Part shown: positions 6,029-15,700 of the stretch, piece after piece
How the letters are laid out: every line of letters begins with the position of its first letter
How positions within the stretch are numbered: the stretch's first letter is position 1
Virus record (IMG/VR): IMGVR_UViG_3300002145_000131
Coordinates: 1 to 28,589 of that record
Strand: one strand, 5' to 3'
DNA from: a virus
Length of the DNA stretch: 28,589 nucleotides
Notes under the pieces: model-generated
What the model was told of the DNA's origin: nothing
What the model saw: only the letters and a program-made list of their open reading frames with translations
The model's database searches: none
Position numbers and translations under genes: made by a program

Positions 6029-7606
6029 ATGTCTGTTTCCGATCCATACATGTTTGCCAAAAGTCCGCTCTTTTTCATAAAGACTTTCTGGCCTGACATT
6101 GTCATCTACAAAGAACAGAAACAGATTCTAGAGTCTGTCAGAGACCACTTCATCACAGAGTGCTATGCTGGAAATAAGCTCGGGAAAGACTTCATCGCTG
6201 GTCTAACCACTCTCTGGTTCTTTTGTTCTCGTCCAAGAGCACGTGTTGTCACAACCTCTGTGGACCAGCAACAACTCCAGGCTGTGTTGTGGGGTGAAAT
6301 CCGGAGATTCATACAGACCTCGAAGTATCCACTCCCGATCCAAGCCAACCATCTCCATCTACGAAAAGTATTGAATGGACAACTGGATGGTCTGAGTTAT
6401 GTGATTGGTCGAGTAGCAAAAAAGGGCGAAGGAATGCTCGGTCATCATATGGATTCTGTGGATGATATCCCTACGACATTCTTTGTTGCTGACGAGGCTT
6501 CTGGTGTAAACACGGATGCTTGGGACAAAGCCGATACCTGGGCTCATCGAAAACTCGCCATAGGAAATCCGTTCCCGACAGTCAACTTCTTCTTCCAGGA
6601 CTGGAAAGAGGGTGAAATCTGGAACACTGCTGGGACGAAGCTTCTTCGCAAGCAGATAACGATCAAGGGAGAAGATTCTCCCAACGTCAAACAAGGGAAA
6701 GCTGCAGTCCGTGCTGGGAAGGAAGTAACAAACAAACAAACAATTCCTGGAGTCTTGACATACGAGGAGTATGAACAACGCAGACGACTCTGGGATGCTG
6801 TTCTCCAGTCCATTGGTCTAGACGCCAAATTCTGGGAAGGAGCGGAAGCACTTCTCTTCCCTCCCCAATGGCTGGCTCTCTCAGAACGAAAAGCTAGAGA
6901 ACTCTCACACGGTCCTCAGCGAAAAGCCAAAGCGATTGGGATCGATCCGGCAGAAGGTGGTGATAAGACCACGATGGCTGCTGTTGACGAAGAGGGTCTG
7001 ATCGAGTTGGTTTCTAAGAAAACTCCAGACACATCTCTGATCACGGGAGAAGCCCTCGCCTTCATGTACAAACATGGAGTCCAACCTGAAAATGTGATGT
7101 TTGACGCAGGTGGTGGTGGTAAGCAACATGCGGACCGATTGAGAAGACAAGGATACGATGTTAAGACCGTTGCGTTTGGAGCAGGAGCAACAGCTAACAT
7201 GGTTGACTTCATACGAACTCTTGACGAACGAGAGGACGATGTAGAACGTCGTTATGTCTACAAAAATCGGCGATCTGAAATGTACGGGATTCTCAGGAGA
7301 CTGCTCGATCCCTTCGATGATCTCATCCCAGGAACTTCTTCTTTTGCGATTCCAGCGGAGTACACAGAACTCACGCGTCAATTGGCTCTGATCCCACTAC
7401 TATACGACGACGAAGGTCGTATGTACATGTTGCCAAAAGGGAATTCAAAGCTGGGAGATAAGTTGAGAGAAAAGGGATTCGGAACTAAGACGCTCACTGA
7501 AATCATTGGACACAGTCCTGACGAAGCTGATGCTGTTGTTATCGCTGTGTTCAAGATGATCGAATCCGGACTAGAACGATCCAGAACTGTCGGAGGTGCT
7601 TTCTGA
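6029..7606 (+). CDS. terL: Terminase large subunit
   Basis: This is the ATP-driven motor that translocates phage DNA into the prohead and cuts concatemers. The N-terminal ATPase part has a deviant Walker A (GNKLGKD, residues 48-54) and a Walker B ending in DE (FFVADE, 151-156). The C-terminal RNase H-like nuclease has its acidic residues in IGIDPAEGGDKT (D306), VMFDAGGGG (D359) and the SPDEADA segment (D498/D501). The length of 525 aa is normal for the family. No small terminase subunit is visible just upstream, where it often lies. The ribosome site is weak (GAAAG). The stop overlaps the next start as TGATG. Confidence 0.95.
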   Translation: MSVSDPYMFAKSPLFFIKTFWPDIVIYKEQKQILESVRDHFITECYAGNKLGKDFIAGLTTLWFFCSRPRARVVTTSVDQQQLQAVLWGEIRRFIQTSKYPLPIQANHLHLRKVLNGQLDGLSYVIGRVAKKGEGMLGHHMDSVDDIPTTFFVADEASGVNTDAWDKADTWAHRKLAIGNPFPTVNFFFQDWKEGEIWNTAGTKLLRKQITIKGEDSPNVKQGKAAVRAGKEVTNKQTIPGVLTYEEYEQRRRLWDAVLQSIGLDAKFWEGAEALLFPPQWLALSERKARELSHGPQRKAKAIGIDPAEGGDKTTMAAVDEEGLIELVSKKTPDTSLITGEALAFMYKHGVQPENVMFDAGGGGKQHADRLRRQGYDVKTVAFGAGATANMVDFIRTLDEREDDVERRYVYKNRRSEMYGILRRLLDPFDDLIPGTSSFAIPAEYTELTRQLALIPLLYDDEGRMYMLPKGNSKLGDKLREKGFGTKTLTEIIGHSPDEADAVVIAVFKMIESGLERSRTVGGAF

Positions 7607-7785
7607 TGCAAAAAGAACGAACTTGTTTATTCTGCCACGAGATGTTCCTCTCGAAAAGTTCTGGGAATCGTCGATGCTCAAAGTGCGAAAACAAACTCAG
7701 ATCTTCCAACTCTCTGTCCCGCACAGAAGAGTCAGGAGCACACAGAGCTCTTAATCTACATCCAACAAAAGGTGTTCGCTCATGA
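7606..7785 (+). CDS. Small zinc-finger protein between terminase and portal, 59 aa
   Basis: This gene is easily missed because of its size. It fills the space between terminase and portal exactly, overlapping both (TGATG at its start, ATGA at its end), with GGAGG 9 bases before the ATG. It encodes CLFC (residues 7-10) and CSKC (about 25-28) separated by a basic loop, a four-Cys zinc knuckle, followed by a Ser/Arg-rich tail. The position suggests a helper in packaging or portal assembly, or simply a DNA-binding mini protein. Function is inferred from position only. Confidence 0.85.
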   Translation: MQKERTCLFCHEMFLSKSSGNRRCSKCENKLRSSNSLSRTEESGAHRALNLHPTKGVRS

Positions 7786-10313
7786 ACCTAGATACCAACA
7801 GCTGGACAATCACAGGCAATGGAGTCCAACAAGCCATGGCTCCTGTGATCAACAGTCAAACATTCCAGGATATGATCTACAACGCATCTCTCACTCGGTC
7901 CGAGTTCCTCAGGAAATTTCTAGACCCAAGACGAGACATTGCTAAAGAGTGTGGATATCCAGACACAGAGGATATCAAGATAGAAGACTATGCTGATCTC
8001 TTTGATCGCAATCCAATTGCAAATCGTGTAGTCAATCTGTTGCCGAGTGAGTCCTGGACTGAAGTTCCGTCTGTGTACGAGTCCGAAGACCCTGAAGATG
8101 TCACGGAGTTTGAGGAAGCGTGGGACGCTTTGAGTACCCAATTGTTCGGAGAGAGTTGGTACGAAGACGAAGAAGAGTCTGAAATCTGGTCCGTTCTCTA
8201 CGAGGCTGATATCCTCTCAGGAGTCGGACGATACGGAGTTATCTTCTTTGGTCTTAACGATAAGACTCCGCTGGAACAACCAGTGGAAGGGTTCGAGGAA
8301 TACAAGAAGGGAAAGACTTCTCCAACGAAAAGAACCCTGAACTTCATTCGGGTGTTTGACGAAATCGATGCACAGGTTGCTTCAGTTGTCTCAGATGAAA
8401 ATGATCCTCGATATGGTCAACCTCTGTTCTACAACATCAATTTCAATTCCAGTCGATCTCAAGAGATAGGCTTCATGCCTTCTCAAGGAGGTACAAAGAC
8501 TGTCCACTACACAAGAGTGTTGCACATCTGTGACACGCTCTCACGAAGAGTGTTAGCGATTCCTCGATTACGACCAGTCTTGAATCCTACGATGGACCTG
8601 ATCAAGCTCTATGGTGGTTCTGCTGAAATGTACTGGCAAGGAGCCTTTCCTGGAATCTCAATCGAAACCAACCCACAACTAGGACCACGAGTTCAGATCG
8701 ACAAAGTTGACATGCGAAATCAGATGGAGAACTACATGAACGGTCTCCAGAGATATCTCGCTCTTTCAGGACTTCAGGCGAAAACTCTGTCTCCAACAGT
8801 TGTCGATCCAACAGCTCAGATCAAAATCCATCTTGAAGCAATAGCAATCAAGCTGGAATGTCCGATGAGAATCTTCATGGGTTCTGAACGAGGCGAGCTT
8901 GCCTCTGGACAAGATCAGGGTTCTTGGGACATGAAAACAAAGAGGAGGAGAAAACGCTACATCATTCCGCGTCTTATTGTACCTTTCGTAAACACATTGA
9001 TCAAGTATGGTGTTCTTCCAGAACCAGAGAATTTCCATGTTGAATATCCGAGCGACGAGCCAGGTCTCACTGAAACTGAAAAGACCACCAACGCAAAGGG
9101 TCGGATCGAGACTGTTACAGCGTATCTCAGTGGTGGGGTCGAAAAGATCATGACACCTATTGACTTTCTCACAGAAGAACTTGGGTATGAGCACGAAAAA
9201 GCTGTTCAGATGTTGGACGCTGCCAACAAAGAACAGGAGAAGGCTCAGGAGAAGGCTCAGGAGGAGCAGGCAGCTCTCGCAGAGCAGCAGGCGGTAAAAG
9301 CTCCGCCCACAGTTCCGGGAGACGGCAGTGGTCCTCCTGCGGCTCCTGGGAAGGTCTCTGGTGGGACTCCTGTTGAAAACCAGTACAACCCAAATCAACC
9401 TCGTGACTCTCACGGAAAATGGGGTGGAGGCGGTGGAGGTTCTATCAAGTCTGGTGGAAAACAAGAAACACTGTTCGAGGTTTCAAAGAACTCCGAGACA
9501 AAGCAGTGGGTAGGAAAAGATGGGAAACCAGCTCCAGAACACATCCAAAAGATCGGAGTTCCACCAGCTTGGAAGGATGTGTACGTAAATCCCGATCCTG
9601 ATGGGACCGTTATGGCTCGCGGAATCGATGCGAAAGGACGTGTCCAGACGAAATACTCTGACAACCACACAGCTCAAGCTTCCCAGAAGAAATTCGCTAG
9701 GACCACTGAACTACGTGAAAAGCGTGCTGGCATCTTTAAAGAGTTGGAGCAAGATGCAAAGAAACCAGAACTACGAGACCAGGCAGATTGCTTGAAAGTT
9801 GTGATGCAAACTGGAATGCGTCCAGGAGGAGGGTCAGATACCAAAGCAGACTACGAGTCGTTCGGTGCTACAACTCTTCAGGGACGACATGTAATCGCGA
9901 ACACGGATGGGACAGCAACTCTTCGCCTTGTAACCGGGAAAAACAAAGGAAGAGAGGTTGAGTTTCCGATCAAGGATAAAGCAACAGCTGAAATGTTGTT
10001 AGCCAGAGCTTCAGAAAAGGGAGCGGACAAGCCTCTGTTCAATGTTTCCGCCACGAAGCTCAGAGACTATTCCAGGAGCAAAGATGGTGGAGGCTTCAAG
10101 ACGAAGGACCACCGGACAGCTCTCGGAACTGAAACAGCAATAGCAAAAATCAAAGAACTAGAACCACCGAAAACAAAGAAAGAGTTCAAGACGAAAACAA
10201 AAGAAGTGGCAACTGCTGTCTCCGATGTTCTCGGCAACACACCTGCTGTTGCCATGAGTTCGTACATTGATCCTGTTGTGTTTTCCGCTTGGAATCAAGA
10301 AGGACTGAAATAA
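7782..10313 (+). CDS. Portal protein (DUF1073 type) fused to a type IB topoisomerase domain
   Basis: Residues 1 to about 480 form a DUF1073-type portal, the dodecameric ring at the DNA entry vertex. The segment around 365-400 (FMGSERGELASGQDQGSWD, then a basic helix) is typical. A Gln/Glu-rich helix and a Pro/Gly linker follow, ending in NQPRDSHGKW and six glycines (538-553). Residues about 575-843 match the bacterial topoisomerase IB core: VPPAWKDVYVNPDPDG (593-608), then TGMRPG with R680, TGKNKG with K720, KDHRTALGT with R778, GNTPAV with N819 and SYIDP with Y828. These are the full Arg-Lys-Arg-Asn-Tyr catalytic set, so the domain is predicted active: it should nick one strand through a 3'-phosphotyrosine and relax supercoils. 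The portal part is a usual length; the fusion is the oddity. It could swivel DNA during packaging or ejection. Confidence 0.93.
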   Translation: MNLDTNSWTITGNGVQQAMAPVINSQTFQDMIYNASLTRSEFLRKFLDPRRDIAKECGYPDTEDIKIEDYADLFDRNPIANRVVNLLPSESWTEVPSVYESEDPEDVTEFEEAWDALSTQLFGESWYEDEEESEIWSVLYEADILSGVGRYGVIFFGLNDKTPLEQPVEGFEEYKKGKTSPTKRTLNFIRVFDEIDAQVASVVSDENDPRYGQPLFYNINFNSSRSQEIGFMPSQGGTKTVHYTRVLHICDTLSRRVLAIPRLRPVLNPTMDLIKLYGGSAEMYWQGAFPGISIETNPQLGPRVQIDKVDMRNQMENYMNGLQRYLALSGLQAKTLSPTVVDPTAQIKIHLEAIAIKLECPMRIFMGSERGELASGQDQGSWDMKTKRRRKRYIIPRLIVPFVNTLIKYGVLPEPENFHVEYPSDEPGLTETEKTTNAKGRIETVTAYLSGGVEKIMTPIDFLTEELGYEHEKAVQMLDAANKEQEKAQEKAQEEQAALAEQQAVKAPPTVPGDGSGPPAAPGKVSGGTPVENQYNPNQPRDSHGKWGGGGGGSIKSGGKQETLFEVSKNSETKQWVGKDGKPAPEHIQKIGVPPAWKDVYVNPDPDGTVMARGIDAKGRVQTKYSDNHTAQASQKKFARTTELREKRAGIFKELEQDAKKPELRDQADCLKVVMQTGMRPGGGSDTKADYESFGATTLQGRHVIANTDGTATLRLVTGKNKGREVEFPIKDKATAEMLLARASEKGADKPLFNVSATKLRDYSRSKDGGGFKTKDHRTALGTETAIAKIKELEPPKTKKEFKTKTKEVATAVSDVLGNTPAVAMSSYIDPVVFSAWNQEGLK

Positions 10314-10501
10314 TGAGTCACCCAGTTTATGATCTACCAGCAGATGTTTCGTGGGAAGAGAGTTTGGATTGGAGAAAAGAGAAAGATCCAGACCTGGAGA
10401 ACGAAGTCACAGACGATGAACTTGATGACGACGTTGAAAACCTCCCAACCCCAGGCTACGTGATCCAAGCTCTTGGATTCGATCCAAAGGAATGGGACTA
10501 A
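10313..10501 (+). CDS. Small acidic protein, 62 aa
   Basis: It starts at the ATG that overlaps the portal stop (TAATG), with AAGGA 8 bases upstream. It is strongly acidic in the middle (DELDDDVEN) and has an aromatic N-terminal stretch (VSWEESLDWRKEKD) and a short C-terminal helix ending in FDPKEWD. No family is recognised. Acidic mini proteins beside portal genes can be assembly chaperones or DNA mimics, but this one has no distinguishing motif. Confidence 0.7.
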   Translation: MSHPVYDLPADVSWEESLDWRKEKDPDLENEVTDDELDDDVENLPTPGYVIQALGFDPKEWD

Positions 10502-10565
10502 GTGTGTTTGAAATCTGTACTCACTGAGAATTGTTCTCGTGTCTCTTATTCTTTGGAGAACTCTA

Positions 10566-12674
10566 ATGTACACCGAAACTGATATCGTAGAACTGCTTGA
10601 TCTGGTAGACATTGTTGACAACGGAGGACCAGGTAGTGGTCCGAGAAAAGGTGGGGGCGGAGGAGGAAAAGGGAAATCTCCAACTCCTGTTGTTTTCCAT
10701 GGAGCACTTTCTGAGGTCTCAGAGCTCATAGATCGAGAGGGACTGAAAGGGAGTAACACAGCAGGAATCCAAGAACCTGTTTTTGCTGCAACAGACTATG
10801 GCACAGCACTGGAATATGCGATCAGTCGAGCTGGGAGATCTGATTATGCTGTGGTTTATCATGTCGCCGAGTCTGGAGTACCCAGTGATCGACGAGAAGG
10901 GTACAGAGAACTTGGGTCCACAGTTTCACCAGACAAACTCGTCAAGAAGGATGTCATCGACTTGTACAAAATGTACAAAGCGAATCAATTGAAAGGTGAT
11001 AAGAGGAAGTTGACAAGAGAAGATATTGAACACGCTCTTGTAGATAACTCAAACATGACCTACACTGTTGTGTTTATTGATATTCCGAAAACAGTTTTGA
11101 ACGGAGGACCAGGATCAGGACCTCTCAAAGGACAAGGAAGGAAGAAAAGTGGTGGAGGAGGTGGGAAGAGTGGAGGGACTGCAAATGTTTCTACCACATT
11201 AGCAAATTCTAGTTACACAAACTTTGAAGCAGCACCCGATAAACCGAAATTTCTCCAAGAACACCTGACAGACTTTTCTGTTGCTCTTGGTATGAAAACC
11301 AAGGTGGATATCCTGAGTGATCAGGAATTCAACTCGAACATTGCTAAAGACGCCAAAGCATTTGGGGTCCATCCATCGACGATTGAAGCAGCATACACTC
11401 CAGGTCTAGACAGAGCAACATTCAGAGCATCTAAGGTTGTTGGGATCGAGTCTGAAAATGATCTCAGACTCTTCCTTAATCGAGGATACCATGAACTTGG
11501 ACATGCATACGACGCAAAGGTCTTGGGCACTACATTTAAAGGTTACAGTTCACAACAGGACTACCACCAAGGAAGAGCCGAAGATTTCGCCAACACTTTT
11601 GCTGCAAGAGCCCTCCTTGCCAGAAAGAAAGAGTTGGGAGCCAAACTAATACCCAAAGAGCTGAAAACAACTAGCAGTGAACAGTTCATCAAAGACACAA
11701 CAAAGATCGTGTTCACCACAACCACAAACGCTGGTCAAGGCTGGAGAACCATGTATGGGGGTGCAAAAGTCCACATTGGTGCTGATGGGAGTGTGAGAGG
11801 AGGAGGTCCCAACGGTCTAGTTGTTAGAGGAGGAAGTGGTGGAAAGTCTAACGATAAAGAACCAGAAACAAAGAAAGTGACTACAACTTCTGGAAAAGAA
11901 CAATTGAAAGAAGCAGGATTCAACAATCTATTAGACGATTCTGTAAAAGAATTTGAAAATCGCATGGCTCCTGCTCTGCTCAAACTCAAAGAAGAATATC
12001 CCGGGATTGAAAAAGAGCTTGGGTCTATACAGTTCGGAGAATTAGGGAGTGATGTACCATTCACAGTCCGATATGATGGCCTAGACAAACCAGTACTGTT
12101 GGTGTCTAGAGGTGTTAAGAAACCAGCCAAATTGGAACGAGAAATTGCCAGTGCTCATAAGGACGGCTGGTTAGCAACAGGAACATTTGAAGGTTTGCTC
12201 GATCATGAAATGGCTCATGTGATCGATAAGGCTTCGACTTCTTCTTCTAACAGAAAAATGAACACAACCAGCTATAGGGGCAATGTCTACATCAAACAAA
12301 ACCCACCAACTGCGAAAGATCTTTCTGGGTACGGTTCTGATAAGTCTGATCCTCACTACAAACAAGAAGCATTTGCTGAAGCTTTTGCAGCTTCTCGGCA
12401 CAATAAGAAACCCACAGCCTGGCAACAAGGATTCAATAAAGCTCTCACTGAAGATGTGAAATCGATACCAGTAGCATCTACTCCTTCTTCTAAGAAGACC
12501 TCTACACCTCTCCCAACATCAAGACTTGATTCTTCTCAGATCAAAACCAAGTATGGTTCTCAGGCTGCAAGGATCTATGAACAGTTCCAACAAGCAAAAG
12601 GAAAGAAAGACAAGAAAGCAGCAGCAAGACAAGCCAAGTTCTTTGAAAAAGTAACAGGACAAAAGTTGGACTGA
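10566..12674 (+). CDS. Multi-domain protein: ART-like domain plus two HExxH metallopeptidase-like domains
   Basis: The start is the ATG 7 bases after GGAG. A short helical lead (1-18) runs into the Gly-rich tag NGGPGSGPRKGGGGGG (19-34). Residues about 40-175 look ADP-ribosyltransferase-like: FHGALSEVSELIDREGL, then PVFAATDYGTALEYA, then AVVYHV. A second tag (179-204) precedes a zincin-like domain with HELGH at 309-313 and a possible third ligand in RAEDFANTFA (E339). A further Gly-rich linker (about 397-428) leads to a second zincin-like domain with HEMAH at 547-551 and EAFAEAFA (601-608). The tail is Lys/Ala-rich and probably binds DNA. The make-up resembles phage 'polyvalent' proteins packaged in the head and injected with DNA. 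No signal peptide is present. The individual enzyme calls rest on motifs; substrates are unknown. Confidence 0.75.
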   Translation: MYTETDIVELLDLVDIVDNGGPGSGPRKGGGGGGKGKSPTPVVFHGALSEVSELIDREGLKGSNTAGIQEPVFAATDYGTALEYAISRAGRSDYAVVYHVAESGVPSDRREGYRELGSTVSPDKLVKKDVIDLYKMYKANQLKGDKRKLTREDIEHALVDNSNMTYTVVFIDIPKTVLNGGPGSGPLKGQGRKKSGGGGGKSGGTANVSTTLANSSYTNFEAAPDKPKFLQEHLTDFSVALGMKTKVDILSDQEFNSNIAKDAKAFGVHPSTIEAAYTPGLDRATFRASKVVGIESENDLRLFLNRGYHELGHAYDAKVLGTTFKGYSSQQDYHQGRAEDFANTFAARALLARKKELGAKLIPKELKTTSSEQFIKDTTKIVFTTTTNAGQGWRTMYGGAKVHIGADGSVRGGGPNGLVVRGGSGGKSNDKEPETKKVTTTSGKEQLKEAGFNNLLDDSVKEFENRMAPALLKLKEEYPGIEKELGSIQFGELGSDVPFTVRYDGLDKPVLLVSRGVKKPAKLEREIASAHKDGWLATGTFEGLLDHEMAHVIDKASTSSSNRKMNTTSYRGNVYIKQNPPTAKDLSGYGSDKSDPHYKQEAFAEAFAASRHNKKPTAWQQGFNKALTEDVKSIPVASTPSSKKTSTPLPTSRLDSSQIKTKYGSQAARIYEQFQQAKGKKDKKAAARQAKFFEKVTGQKLD
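10620..11135 (+). repeat. Two copies of a Gly-rich tag (NGGPGSGP type)
   Basis: Two in-frame copies of AACGGAGGACCAGG start at 10620 and 11100 and encode NGGPGSGPRKGG and NGGPGSGPLKGQ, each followed by a poly-Gly/Lys run. One sits before the ART-like domain and the other before the first zincin-like domain of the same protein. A related copy lies near the end of the DUF2213 gene (17751-17816), and a different tag of the PRDSHGKWGGG type lies in the portal (9393-9443). They act as linkers between modules. Confidence 0.75.
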
Positions 12675-12706
12675 CCAGATCCATCAACGATAAGGAATCG
12701 TAACTC

Positions 12707-15700
12707 ATGGCTGTTAAACGTCCCCGAGTTGATCCCAAAAAGATCGACCCCAGCCAAACGGGAAATATACGGCGGAAGTTCGAGCGGGAGTTTACGCGAC
12801 GCTTCAGGGTCCTCAAACAGAGGATAAAGAAGCTCATTGCCTTAGACGACACGTTCGGACTCAGCCCGAAAAGTCCTGGAACCGTACCTCAGTTGCTGGT
12901 CAGGAACAAGAGAGAGTTTGTCTCTGTCCAAGCTAACGTCAGCGACCCTGAAGTCTTAGGTGCCGTAGAAAGGATTCAGAGAGGAATCGATCCGAACGAT
13001 CTGCTGAAGCTAGAAGAGAATGTTCACGTCACTGTTCGGTACGGTATCCACACAGAGGCTGACTACGACGACATCCAAGCAACACTACAAGGGAAGCCAT
13101 CTGCTAAGATCGGGAAGCTCTCTCTGTTCAGGAACGCAAAGTTTGATGTCCTGAAATATGATGTGATCAGTGGTGATCTTAAACAACTCAACACTGAGCT
13201 GGGAAGGTTTCCGCATACAGACACACATGCAGAGTATCACCCACACCTGACCATCGCATACCTGAAATCAGCAACAGGATGGAAGTATGTAGAAGGCACA
13301 GGAATAGATGGTGCTGACTTAGAGTTCTCTGACTTTGAAATCAGCTTCCCGAACTACAAATCCCGAGTTGTTCCTCTCTCTGTCACTACCAATGCACGGT
13401 TCCAGTTCCTGACAACGGAAGAAAAGATCAAGTCATTCCGAACATGGCTTGGTCTACAAATGACCGATCTGTTTATGCTCGGAGACACCGCTGAAAACTT
13501 CCCTGACGCCTTCTGGCATCGATACATCCGGGATGGTTATGAGAAAGGAGCAGGAAGAGCATTCGATGACGCTAATGTCCAGAAACGAAAACTCTTTACT
13601 GACCTACCTCTTGCTGGGTTCTCAGGCACACGAGAGGAATTCTTACGTGCATCCTTCGCGCATCCAGTGTCTCTTGAGAAGCTCAAGCTCCTCGCAGGTA
13701 GGGTCTTCACTGAGCTCCAGGGGATTACTTCGGGGATGGATGTGCTTCTCACACGCACTCTCACAGACGGTCTAGTACAAGGCAAGAGTCCTCACACTTT
13801 GGCCCGAGACATTCTCAAAGATGTCGCAGGGATTGAAAAGAAGAGAGCAAAGGTTCTGGCAAGAACCGAAGTCATCAGAGCCCATGCTGAAGGACAACTG
13901 GATGTCCTGGGACGTCTTGGAGTAGAGCAGGTCGGGGCAATGGTCGAATGGTCTACAGCCGGCGATGGGCGAGTGTGTCCGAAATGTAGGCCACTGGATG
14001 GTATCGTCCTGACTCTCAGGGAAGCACGTGGACTACTCCCACGTCATCCTAACTGTTTTGTTAGTGGTAGGGTTGCTGTTTACACAGCGGATGGTTGGAC
14101 ACCAATTGCTAAGATTTGTGTTGGAGACTTAGTCCTAACACATAAAGGCAGATTTAGAAAAGTTAACCAACTCCACAAAAACTGGGCGGAAGAAGCTCAT
14201 GTGGTTGAATTTAGAACAGGTTGGGGTGGCACACAGAATCAAATTTGTTGTACAGATTCTCATCCAATAATGGTGAATGGTGAGTGGCTTCCAGCCAATG
14301 AAATACAAGTTGGAGACCAAGTTCGTTGGTTGACTAGCTGTTGTCATGGTTGTGGTTCAGCAATTCCGTACGGAGCGAAATATTGTGGAGTATCTTGTCA
14401 GTGGGAAAATCAAGAACATCGACAAGACATGTCCGAAAAAATTTCTAAGAAGATGCGAGAGCAGTATGCCACTGGAGAACGTGATGGTAAGTGTATTATC
14501 AAGAAAGCTCATGAAAGGATTCAGACGTTAATTTCTCAAGGTAGTTTCGATGCAGCAGGAGCTAGTTGGGGTGCTCTAAAGGGAGATAACAATCCTGCTA
14601 AACAACCAGAATCTCGTGTTAAGATTTCTGAGAGTAAGATGGGAGATAAGAATCCAACACGTATGTACCCAGAACTTGGTAAGAAACTAGGAAAACAACT
14701 CCAACAATTTCTTAAAGACAATCCTCATAAGCACGCAAATCACATTTGTGCTCAGAAAGGACATCGAACTAAGATTGAAAAACTGATGGAAGAGGCGTTT
14801 AGAGAACAAGGACTTCTCCCAGAATTTCAGTTTCACATAGAAGGGTTGTGGGCAGACTTTGCGTTCATCGAACAAAAACTTGTTGTCGAATGTGATGGCG
14901 AGTACTGGCATCAAGATCAAGAAAAGGAACAACAAAGAGACGATAGATTGAAAGAAGCAGGTTGGGATGTTGTCCATCTTAAGGAAAAAGAAATTCTTGA
15001 TCACCCAAACGCTCTTGCTACTCGGATCAAACGTCTTCTGAAGAATCATGATGGTTTGTACAATTTTGCTGATTTCTCAGTGACTGAAGTTTTTCATAGA
15101 GATACTCGAAAAGTTACTTTGTACAATCTTTCTGTAGAAGAAGATGAATCTTTTATTGTCAAGGGTTGTGTAGTTCATAACTGCCGATGTGTTTGGGAGC
15201 CTGCAAATGTCGGAGAGCCACCAACACGAACAACAGCACTGAAGGAAGAGGTAGTCCAGAAACGTTCTAAGAGAGATGTAGAACAAGCACTGGACCGCTC
15301 GATCCGAGCTGAAATCCCAAAGGGTTCTAAGAGAACTCTCGCTCAGCAAAAGGAGCAAACAAAGTGGGTCGGAGCAGACGCCGACATAGATAAGACACGA
15401 CCGAAATCTATACTCGACGGTCCTATTGGAAATGTGAAAGATACAGTTGAAGAACATATCATCGAGTTTGGTAGAGTCACAGACGTACCATCCCCAAAAA
15501 CAAAGAAGCTCTTAGAACCGACAGATGTTAAATCTCTAGTGACAGGAAAAAGAGCCAAGTGTGTCGTGTACTATGTTAAAGGGAAAAGCCTGCCGATCTC
15601 TCATGGTTCAGGTACATACTATGGATTGTTGAGAGAAACTGTTGAACATCTTGGTGTAGTAGAAGATGTTGAATCGAAACTGATCACACTCAAGAACCCG

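Noticed and set aside
8766-9464. Long reverse-strand ORF (232 aa)
   Set aside because: It lies entirely inside the portal gene, is Cys/Arg/Leu-rich without a domain pattern and has no ribosome site; it is the shadow of a well-supported forward gene.
14346-14531. Frame-shifted ORF inside the intein
   Set aside because: The intein reading frame is continuous and has all expected blocks; this is a shadow.
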